A model generated the notes under the pieces. That model saw only the letters and a program-made list of their open reading frames with translations. It had not been told where the DNA came from and made no database searches. From Chloroflexota bacterium (GTDB taxonomy: Bacteria > Chloroflexota > UBA11872), in contig JAPOVQ010000013.1 of the NCBI GenBank assembly GCA_026708035.1, positions 73,372 to 137,371 on the forward strand: 64,000 bases of DNA. The letters are read 5' to 3'. Shown here one piece after another: positions 57,982-64,000 of this stretch (position 1 is the first letter of the stretch; every line of letters begins with the position of its first letter). The translations under genes were made by a program, and so were the position numbers.

Positions 57982-59471
57982 GGGCGCAGATAGCCGCCGA
58001 GCTTGTCGGCGAATTCCTCGGCGGCGGCGGTGTAGCTCTCAAACGGATTGGGTAGCTCGCAGAGCTTTCCGCGCACCCCGATGCCGGTCCAGTCGATCAG
58101 GTAGGGAATGACATCCCAGCCGCCGTAGGCGTCGAGCTCGTGCCAGTCCTCGATGTACTGGTAGACGAGGAAGAGCTGGTCGTTCCAGTTCGTCAGCGCG
58201 CCGAGGTTGCGGTGGACGTCTTTCCAGTCGATCAGCGAGTCGGCCTGCGCTTCCACCAGCGCCCGCACGATGCGGCCGCGGGCGCGCGCCCGCGTGCCGG
58301 ATGGCACCGCGAGCGGATTCACGTCCCCCTGCGTGCGCCGTGGCGCCACGCCGCGGCGCTGCAGCTCGGCAAAGAGGCTCACCGTGGGATCGATGTGGTG
58401 GTAGGCCAGGTCCACCTTCACCAGGTCGGGATCGCCCCAACCGTCGGGCGAGTCGTCGGCGAAGCGGCGCAGCTGCTCGAGCTTGGTCACCCAGTCGACC
58501 TTGCCCACCAGCACCGTCGGGTCGCCTTCTAGACCATCCAGACACTCGGACCACGCGTCGAGCGTCCAGTCGGTGTCGCTGTCGCGTCCGCGGAAGGCGC
58601 GGTCGGCGGCATCGTGATATATGCGCTGAACGTCGAGGGCCGACAGGCTTTGGCCGTCCGCCAGTTCGACCGACCAGGGGCCGGCCGGATTGCTTGAAAT
58701 CTCCTTGAGCGTCTGTACCGGCGCGTGCAGCACAAGGTCCGGATTCCAGCCACTTTCCAGGAGCTGCGCCACCAGCGCCGTTGAGCCGATCTTCAGCGCG
58801 GTGGCGAACTCGCTGCGGTTGGCGTCGCCGACGATCACGTGCAGTCGCCGCAGCCCGGCCTCCTCGGTCAGGGGCTCGTCGCGCAAATTGACGATGGGCC
58901 GACCGCCAAAGCGCACGCGCTGGCTCATATCGATCGTCACGAACGCCGCGCGCTGCGAGATGTGAAACGGCAGGCCGCCGTCGTCCCGGTCGCTGATCGT
59001 CATACCGGCGCCGGCATAGAGCTGACGCGTGGTCAGGAAAGGCATCAGCCCCGTCGCCATGTCGAGACTGAGGGGACTGCGCCGCACGGCGTAGTTCTCG
59101 TGGTAGCCGAAGGTGTTTCCCAGGTAGTCGGTGTTGTTCTTGATGAAGAACAGGCGGCGATTCAGCTCCTGGCTTTCCACGGCATCCAGCAGCACGGCGT
59201 CCGCCGCGTTCTCCTGCTCCACGATGTCGTCCAGCGTGCGGCACTCGGCCGTGGCGTACTCGATGTGGCCGGAGTCCAGGTAGAGCCGCGCGCCGTTGAA
59301 CAGGAAGCCGCCGTTCCCCGGGGTTTCGTCCCACTCCCGGGGCGCCGGGTCGATGATGCCGAAGCGGCGCTCGGCGAAGATCACGTTCTTGACCAGCGTG
59401 GCGGCCCGCGACGGTGGCATCTCACCGGCGCTGGCGTACTCGATCTCCGTGCCGAACAGCGCGTCCTTCAT
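57978..59471 (-). CDS. pafA: Pup ligase-like protein (PafA/Dop family)
   Basis: 497 residues of the glutamine-synthetase-like Pup ligase/depupylase family. GTEIEY (Glu9 as metal ligand), GARLYLDSGHIEYATAEC with the catalytic Asp66, FFIKNNTDYLGNTFGYHENY, PFLTTRQLYAGAG, RPIVNLRDEPL, and RLHVIVGDANRSEFAT. PafA joins the C-terminal Glu of Pup to substrate lysines using ATP. It lacks the Dop-type insertion before the catalytic Asp and reads GARLYLD, so it is called the ligase. Unusual: HIEY replaces the near-invariant HPEY. It starts 12 bases after the pup-like stop. Confidence 0.82.
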   Translation of the reverse strand: MKDALFGTEIEYASAGEMPPSRAATLVKNVIFAERRFGIIDPAPREWDETPGNGGFLFNGARLYLDSGHIEYATAECRTLDDIVEQENAADAVLLDAVESQELNRRLFFIKNNTDYLGNTFGYHENYAVRRSPLSLDMATGLMPFLTTRQLYAGAGMTISDRDDGGLPFHISQRAAFVTIDMSQRVRFGGRPIVNLRDEPLTEEAGLRRLHVIVGDANRSEFATALKIGSTALVAQLLESGWNPDLVLHAPVQTLKEISSNPAGPWSVELADGQSLSALDVQRIYHDAADRAFRGRDSDTDWTLDAWSECLDGLEGDPTVLVGKVDWVTKLEQLRRFADDSPDGWGDPDLVKVDLAYHHIDPTVSLFAELQRRGVAPRRTQGDVNPLAVPSGTRARARGRIVRALVEAQADSLIDWKDVHRNLGALTNWNDQLFLVYQYIEDWHELDAYGGWDVIPYLIDWTGIGVRGKLCELPNPFESYTAAAEEFADKLGGYLRP

Positions 59472-59483
59472 CGGCCGCGCGGG

Positions 59484-59657
59484 CTACTCCCCGCCGGGCT
59501 GCGGCGTCGGATCCGGGATCTCACGAATGATTCGCCGAACGTGCTCGCCCAGGTCGTCATCTTCCGCTGGCGCGGTCTCTTCGTCCGGGGCCGTCTTGGC
59601 GGGATCGGGCGGCGCCTCGATCTCACCTAGCGGCACCGGCCACCACGTGATGTTCAT
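59484..59657 (-). CDS. pup: Divergent Pup (prokaryotic ubiquitin-like protein)
   Basis: 57 residues, between and coupled to the two Pup-handling enzymes: the ATG lies 3 bases after the dop stop with AGGAGG 8 bases upstream, and pafA starts 12 bases after the TAG. The protein is acidic (14 Asp/Glu, 4 Lys/Arg), with one Lys (Lys21), and ends Pro-Gly-Gly-Glu, the mature Pup ending. A short amphipathic helix, DDDLGEHVRRIIREI (33-47), stands where Pup has its enzyme-binding helix. Odd points are a Trp-Trp pair at 5-6, 11 prolines, and a Pro-rich stretch in place of the usual helical approach to GGE. Identity rests on position, size and C terminus. Confidence 0.75.
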   Translation of the reverse strand: MNITWWPVPLGEIEAPPDPAKTAPDEETAPAEDDDLGEHVRRIIREIPDPTPQPGGE

Positions 59658-59660
59658 TGC

Positions 59661-61145
59661 TCATCCTCCTTCGGCGTCAAGCGCGGCCACTACATCATCG
59701 ATGGTTGCGGCATTCTCAACCAGGGCGTAAAGCCGGTCGATCTCAGGTCCGGCGACCTCGGGCAACCGCACCGTGACGTCAACGCCATTGCGATGCAAGC
59801 GCACCCGATCCCACTCCATCGCCGTGATCGCCGGTCCAAACCTGGCCAGCAACGTGCCCCGCACGGCGGCCCTGGTGCCTGCCGGCGGCGTGGTGCGGGC
59901 TCCCGCGACCTGCGCCGGCGTCACCAGCGTGCGCATACGTCCCCCATCCGTCAGCCACTGGTGCACGCTGAGGCTCGGGTCCAGCAGGTGATACCCGAAG
60001 TCGAGGCGGCGCGCCGCCTCGGGCTCCGGATCGAGTTCCCGGAGAAGCGCTAGCTTGGCTGCCCAGTCGACTCGGTCGGACACGGACGTTGCGTCGGCGC
60101 GCAGATCGGCCAGCACTTGTCGCCACTCATCCAGCACCCAGTCCGTCTCGGCGTCGCGTCCCTGGAAGCGCTCGCAGGCGTCGAGCCACCACCGCTGGAC
60201 GTCCAGGGGCGACACCGGGCGACGGTCATCGAGTTCGATGCCCGAGCCCAGCGAGAGATCGTGGGAGATCTGCTGGACCGCCGCGACGGGATCGCGCAGC
60301 CGGATGGGCGCCCGCCATCCGGATTCGACCGCGTCGAGCACCAGCGCGGTCGTCGCCGCCTTCATCCCCGTCGCCCACTCGCTGCGATTGGCATCTCCGG
60401 CGATTACGTGCAGCCGCCGGTACCGAGTTCGGTCGGCGTGCGGCTCGTCGCGCGTGTTGAAGATGGGCCGGCGCGCCGTCGTGTTGATCCCCACCACGGT
60501 TTCGAAGAAGTCGGCCCGCTGGGAAAGCTGCAGTGCGCCCGCATCGCCGCCTTCGATGCCTACGCGACCCGCGCCGGCGAAGACCTGGCGCGTCGCCAGG
60601 AACGGCACTAGCGCCTCAACCAGGTCGTCGAGCGGCACCTTGCGCAGCGTCAGGTAGTTCTCGTGGCAGCCGTAGCTGCGCCCGTGATAGTCCGTGTTGT
60701 TCTTCACCAGCCGCACCCGGCCGCCGTCCAGGCGAGCGTTGTGGGCGTTCTCCGCCGCATGCATCAGCGCCTCACCCGCGCGGTCCTGCGCCACCAGGTC
60801 CGTCACCGTGTGGCAGGCGTCGGTGCAGTACTCGGGGTGGTTGTGATCGTTGTAGAGCCGCGCGCCGTTCAGCAGCACGGTGTCGGCCAGCAGCTCGTCG
60901 CGGGTCATGCGCGAGCTCTGGGCCGTGGAGCCCAGGTGGTCGTTCGGATCGTGCTTCAGGGCGTCCACGCGGTTCCCGCGCAGGTCGCGACGCGGATCCT
61001 CGTCGGTGTAGTCCCAGCCGCGAAAGGCGACCGGCAGCGGCGCCGCGTGAATCAGCATTGCCGACTCAAACGCGAAGTCGGGCGGACCCGCAAATCCCTC
61101 GCAGTTGAGGCCGTATTCCGTCTCGATGCCGACCGGTCGGTTCAT
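59661..61145 (-). CDS. dop: Depupylase/deamidase-like protein (Dop)
   Basis: 494 residues. GIETEYG (Glu8), then a Dop-type insertion (about 40-80: GWDYTDEDPRRDLRG), GARLYNDHNHPEYCTDAC with catalytic Asp100, LVKNNTDYHGRSYGCHENYL, NTRDEPHADRTRYRRLHVIAGDANRSEW in pieces, and FAGAGRVGI. Dop deamidates Pup-Gln and removes Pup from proteins. Because the Pup here already ends in Glu, only depupylation would be needed. The frame is open upstream to 61361, but that part overlaps the cyclodeaminase gene; ATG 61145 is the family start, 20 bases after the upstream stop. pup follows at once. Confidence 0.88.
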   Translation of the reverse strand: MNRPVGIETEYGLNCEGFAGPPDFAFESAMLIHAAPLPVAFRGWDYTDEDPRRDLRGNRVDALKHDPNDHLGSTAQSSRMTRDELLADTVLLNGARLYNDHNHPEYCTDACHTVTDLVAQDRAGEALMHAAENAHNARLDGGRVRLVKNNTDYHGRSYGCHENYLTLRKVPLDDLVEALVPFLATRQVFAGAGRVGIEGGDAGALQLSQRADFFETVVGINTTARRPIFNTRDEPHADRTRYRRLHVIAGDANRSEWATGMKAATTALVLDAVESGWRAPIRLRDPVAAVQQISHDLSLGSGIELDDRRPVSPLDVQRWWLDACERFQGRDAETDWVLDEWRQVLADLRADATSVSDRVDWAAKLALLRELDPEPEAARRLDFGYHLLDPSLSVHQWLTDGGRMRTLVTPAQVAGARTTPPAGTRAAVRGTLLARFGPAITAMEWDRVRLHRNGVDVTVRLPEVAGPEIDRLYALVENAATIDDVVAALDAEGG

Positions 61146-61164
61146 TCGGCGGCTCCGCTGTGTG

Positions 61165-62121
61165 CTATTTCCCGATTGGGGTTCCGACGTCGGCGGCTTC
61201 GGCGCGTTCGAGCACGACCTGGCCCAGCGCGATGTCCCACAGCGCAATGCCCTGCGACTCGAACAGCGTGATCTCTTCGGGGCTGGTGCGACCGGGCGCG
61301 CGTCCGGCCACCACCTGGCCGAAGTCGACCGCCTCGCCCCACTGAAACGCCCCGTCCTCAACGGCGCAGATCAGGTCGCCGCACTCAATCTTCGCGCCTT
61401 CCAGGTCGTCAACGAAGACCCGGTCGGCGCGGGCAATCGCGGCGCTGTCCAGCTCTCGATGCTGCGGGTGGTTGGTGCCCATGGCGACCACGTGCGTTCC
61501 GGGCTCGATCCAGTCGGCCTCGACGACGGGATCCGCGGCGTTGGTGGCCGTGATGACGACCTGCGCGCCCCGCACCGCCGCCTCGGCCGTGGCTGCCGGC
61601 TCCACCTCGACATCGAGCGTGGGCGACACCTCGGCAATCAACTGCTTAACGTTCGCCGGGTTGCGCGAATAGACCCGCACCGGCGCCGACGGTCGCACCG
61701 CGCACACGGCCTCGAGCTGCGTCCGCGCCTGCCGGCCCGAGCCGATGATGCCGATGGCTTCAACCTCCGGCGCTGCCAGGTATTTCACCGACACCCCGCT
61801 CGCGGCGCCGGTGCGAAGACCGCTCAGGCGCCCGGCTTCGATGACGGCGCTCAGGGCTCCGCTGACCGCGTCGAACAGCACCACGACGAAGCTGATGCGC
61901 CCGCCCGGAATGCTCGGATAGAGCTTGGCGCCCATGGCGCCGAGCTCGGGATCGGCCGCGCCCATGAGCTGCAGCGCGCCCTGCGTCGTGCGCGCTCGTC
62001 GGCGACCGACGTTCGCCGACGTCCCGCGGCCCTGCCGCTCAAAGGACGCCTCGATGACGCGCAGCGCCAGGTCCATATCGGCCAGGCGATCGACGTCCGC
62101 TTCGGTCAGATACCTCGCCAT
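61165..62121 (-). CDS. Ornithine cyclodeaminase/mu-crystallin family protein
   Basis: 318 residues. Rossmann motif AIGIIGSGRQARTQLEAVCAV, RLSGLRTGAASGVSVKYLA with the Arg/Lys pair, VVITATNAADPVVEADWI and VVAMGTNHPQHRELD. Family members make proline from ornithine, or reduce imines, so the substrate is open. First gene before dop on the same strand with a 19-base gap, so it may head the dop-pup-pafA transcript. Arginine genes elsewhere in the window make ornithine a plausible substrate. Confidence 0.87.
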   Translation of the reverse strand: MARYLTEADVDRLADMDLALRVIEASFERQGRGTSANVGRRRARTTQGALQLMGAADPELGAMGAKLYPSIPGGRISFVVVLFDAVSGALSAVIEAGRLSGLRTGAASGVSVKYLAAPEVEAIGIIGSGRQARTQLEAVCAVRPSAPVRVYSRNPANVKQLIAEVSPTLDVEVEPAATAEAAVRGAQVVITATNAADPVVEADWIEPGTHVVAMGTNHPQHRELDSAAIARADRVFVDDLEGAKIECGDLICAVEDGAFQWGEAVDFGQVVAGRAPGRTSPEEITLFESQGIALWDIALGQVVLERAEAADVGTPIGK

Positions 62122-62188
62122 CTCGCTCCGTCCGTCTCATGTGGGGTTTGCCACCCACGGTGCCGCAGCCGACCATGCCGCGAACGCC

Positions 62189-63088
62189 ATGGGCTTTCTC
62201 GTCGCGCACATTCTATTCGTGGTGGGCTTTGCGCTCGCCCTGCGCCGGGCGCAGACCCGTGGCTACGACTTTTTCCTCATGACCGGGACGAACTACGCCA
62301 CCGGCCTCGTCATCGGCGTCGTTTGGCTGGCCGTTGCCGGAACCGCGACCGTGGACGCCCCGACCGTGCTGCTGGGGATCGTGCAGGGCGCGCGCTTTTC
62401 GCTGGCCGTCGTGGCGATCTATCTGCTGCTGGTGCGCACCGGCGTCGGCATCACCTTCGTGCTGTTGCGCATGTCGGTCATCGTGCCCACCGTGGCCTCA
62501 ATCGTGTGGTTCGGCGAACGGCCCGATCCGCCGACCGTGGTCGGCATTGCGCTGCTGCTGGCCGCGCTGCCGCTGCTCACGCGCAGCGGCCGCAGCGAGG
62601 ACGCCCAGCTGCGCGTCTGGTGGTACTGGCCGGTCGTCATCGGCACGCTCAGCGTCACCGGCGCCGGCCTCATTGCCGCCAAAGCGTTCGTCGAGGTCGC
62701 CCCCATGGAGAATCTGCCGCTCTACGCCACGTCCACCTTCGCCGCGGCGACGGCCATAGCGCTGGCGACCTACATCATGCGGCGGCGGATTCAACCGGAA
62801 GCGCGGCTCGTGGTCGACCAGCCCGCATCGCTCGGCTTCGGCCGCGCCTTCTTCCGGGAGCCTCTGGCCCTCGGCGTCGTCACCGGCGGCGTCAACATGG
62901 GCCAGCTGGTGCTCATTCTGCTGGCGCTGCGCGACGTGCCGGGCACGATCGTGTTTCCGGCCCAGAGTGCCGGTTCCGCGCTGCTCACCATCGCGGCGGG
63001 ATACCTGCTGTGGCACGAGCGTCACAGCCGCGGGACCTTGGCGGGAGCCGGGCTGGCCGCGGTCGGGCTGGTGCTCGTCAGCGTTTAA
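62189..63088 (+). CDS. EamA/DMT-type membrane transporter
   Basis: 299 residues with about ten membrane helices (FLVAHILFVVGFALAL, YATGLVIGVVWLAVAG, SLAVVAIYLLLV, FVLLRMSVIVPTVASIVWFGE, VGIALLLAALPLL and so on in two halves), the duplicated drug/metabolite transporter fold. The RxSVIVPTxASIVWFGE pattern matches EamA repeats. ATG 62189 is chosen because earlier in-frame residues are hydrophilic. Divergent from the cyclodeaminase gene. Substrate unknown. Confidence 0.82.
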   Translation: MGFLVAHILFVVGFALALRRAQTRGYDFFLMTGTNYATGLVIGVVWLAVAGTATVDAPTVLLGIVQGARFSLAVVAIYLLLVRTGVGITFVLLRMSVIVPTVASIVWFGERPDPPTVVGIALLLAALPLLTRSGRSEDAQLRVWWYWPVVIGTLSVTGAGLIAAKAFVEVAPMENLPLYATSTFAAATAIALATYIMRRRIQPEARLVVDQPASLGFGRAFFREPLALGVVTGGVNMGQLVLILLALRDVPGTIVFPAQSAGSALLTIAAGYLLWHERHSRGTLAGAGLAAVGLVLVSV

Positions 63089-63124
63089 GTCAGTCCGCAT
63101 CTGGTTCTGGTGCTGGCGAGCCCT

Positions 63125-63142
63125 CATGCACGTACGTGCATG
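63125..63142. promoter_or_regulatory. 18-bp perfect palindrome
   Basis: CATGCACGTACGTGCATG, with no spacer, 36 bases after the transporter stop and about 190 bases ahead of the enolase-superfamily gene. Suits a dimeric repressor site; no T-run follows, so a terminator is less likely. Confidence 0.5.
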
Positions 63143-63158
63143 CAGGCAAGCTCCTCCC

Positions 63159-63257
63159 GTTCGTGGTGAGCCCTTCGGCAGGCTCAGGACAGGCTCTGTC
63201 GAACCACGCCCCTTCGACAAGCTCAGAGCCTGCCCTGAGTTCACCGAAGGGGCGAAC
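63159..63257. repeat. Family F repeat, longest copy
   Basis: TTCGTGGTGAGCCCTTCGGC through CAGGACAGGCTCTGTCGAACC to CCTGAGTTCACCGAAGGGGC: two nested inverted segments of the family also seen at 20938 and 34471. Confidence 0.65.
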
Positions 63258-63333
63258 GGGCTGGCGGCCCGTTCTGGCCGCCGCCCGCGTCGGGCGGCTA
63301 GCCTACGCCTGTCGGCTTTCCTGGAAGCAGCGC

Positions 63334-64000
63334 ATGAAGATCACCAAGCTGCAATGCGATTTCATCTGGACCGGCAGCCGCAACTGGCTCATCGTGCGCG
63401 TGCACACCGACGCGGGCATCACCGGCATCGGTGAAGCCTTTCCCATCGGACCCGATCGCGCGATAGCCGAGACGGTGGACTACTTCCAATCGTGGATCGG
63501 AGGCTGGGACCCGTTCGACATCGAGCGCGTCTGGCATGAGCTCTACGCCGGCAGCCGCTTCCCCACCGGCTCGATCATCACGTCAGCCATCAGCGGCATC
63601 GACCAGGCGTTGTGGGACATCAAGGGCCGGGCGCTCGGCGTGCCGGTCTATGAGCTGCTCGGCGGCAAGGTCCGCGACCGCATTCGCGTCTATCAGTCGC
63701 CGGAGGGCGATACGCCCGCCGCGCTGGCCGACGACGCGCGCCGCCTGGTCGAGCGCTACGGATTCACCGCCCTCAAGATCGGCCCCTTCGCCGCGGCCGC
63801 CGACGCCTGGCCGTGGAGCCGACAGGTCGATAGCGCCGAGGAGCGCCTGGCGGCCGTGCGCGACGCCGTCGGCCCCGACATCGACATCGGCGTCGATCCC
63901 CACGCCAAGATCTTCGAGCCCGTGCGCGCGCTGGAGATGGCGGAGCGCCTCAAGCCCTATCGCCCCATGTTCTTCGAGGAACCGGTGCGGCCAGAAAACT
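63334..64000 (+). CDS. Enolase-superfamily (mandelate racemase/muconate lactonising) protein, 3' end beyond window
   Basis: First 222 residues from ATG 63334. N-terminal capping domain (MKITKLQCDFIWTGSRNWLI), VHTDAGITGIGEA, SAISGIDQALWDIKGRALGVPVYELLGG in pieces, then the barrel with FTALKIGP (Lys near residue 149) and DIDIGVDPHAKI (metal-ligand Asp region) and MFFEEPV (Glu). Acid-sugar dehydratases and racemases share this plan; the catalytic His region is outside the window. A palindrome and a family F repeat lie upstream. Confidence 0.87.
   Translation, partial: MKITKLQCDFIWTGSRNWLIVRVHTDAGITGIGEAFPIGPDRAIAETVDYFQSWIGGWDPFDIERVWHELYAGSRFPTGSIITSAISGIDQALWDIKGRALGVPVYELLGGKVRDRIRVYQSPEGDTPAALADDARRLVERYGFTALKIGPFAAAADAWPWSRQVDSAEERLAAVRDAVGPDIDIGVDPHAKIFEPVRALEMAERLKPYRPMFFEEPVRPEN

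Noticed and set aside
61146-61361. 72-residue N-terminal extension of Dop
   Set aside because: It lies wholly inside the cyclodeaminase gene in another frame; the family motif GIETEYG starts right after ATG 61145.
1-64000. tRNA, rRNA or riboswitch genes
   Set aside because: Reading through the gaps over 100 bases showed only repeats and promoter-like sites; no cloverleaf or conserved RNA motif was recognised, although a covariance search was not possible.

Overview
The window is 64 kb of GC-rich bacterial chromosome, dense with housekeeping and catabolic genes. It has no rRNA, no tRNA that I can recognise and no CRISPR array. The gene mix suggests an uncultured, free-living heterotroph, perhaps Chloroflexota (SAR202/Dehalococcoidia-like). 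It includes K+-independent H+-pyrophosphatase, futalosine-type ubiD/ubiA/ubiX, Dop/PafA, enolase-superfamily and Gfo/Idh/MocA enzymes, and families of small intergenic palindromes. This placement is an inference; no marker gene in the window fixes it.

Layout. 1-8 kb: the 3' end of polX, a ThiO-like oxidase, an alpha/beta hydrolase behind an unusual NrdR with two zinc ribbons, a nucleotidyltransferase, endonuclease V, a methyltransferase and a bifunctional nuclease. 8-15.2 kb: a minus-strand arginine cluster argC-argJ-argB-argD-argH followed by lysC. 15.3-19.5 kb: uppP, hppA and hisC. 19.5-26.5 kb: an accessory island with interspersed repeats, an MNT/HEPN toxin-antitoxin pair, a giant type IIG restriction-modification protein flanked by decayed duplicate fragments of the same module, and an AT-richer PadR/membrane-protein group. 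27-31 kb: two HAD phosphatases, a sialidase-like protein and YjbQ, embedded in repeats. 31-36.3 kb: a polyol-to-xylulose-5-phosphate module (dehydrogenase, SDR, xylulokinase) and fhs. 36.4-43.4 kb: four tandem sialidase-like (Asp-box) paralogues facing a sugar isomerase and a Gfo/Idh/MocA dehydrogenase.

43.5-48.1 kb: a membrane-anchored triple-Cache protein with an out-of-frame SH3b-like tail. Just upstream of it lies a complete 2.9-kb IS1-family-like transposon with 21-bp inverted repeats and an 8-bp target duplication. Its cargo is a small GGxARA/ARW protein and a DNA methyltransferase fused to an Mrr-like nuclease, whose reading frame is broken at a run of nine G. 48.1-53.7 kb: ubiD-ubiA-ubiX with a HAD phosphatase and a 2-hydroxyacid dehydrogenase, then fabZ. 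53.8-57.3 kb: a second accessory island with a two-gene DUF488 module of lower GC, a Phd/VapC pair with an apparently leaderless promoter, and a VapB/VapC pair whose toxin carries an amber codon.

58-62 kb: a pupylation-type locus, dop-pup-pafA, with a 57-codon gene for a divergent ubiquitin-like modifier ending Gly-Gly-Glu lying between the two ligase/depupylase homologues, three bases after dop. No proteasome core gene is present in the window. The window ends with an EamA-type transporter, an 18-bp perfect palindrome and the 5' part of an enolase-superfamily gene.

The most novel items are the pup-like gene and its locus, the transposon-borne restriction-modification fusion with a slippable G tract, the duplicated type IIG/MNT/HEPN island, the DUF488 pair and the two-ribbon NrdR.
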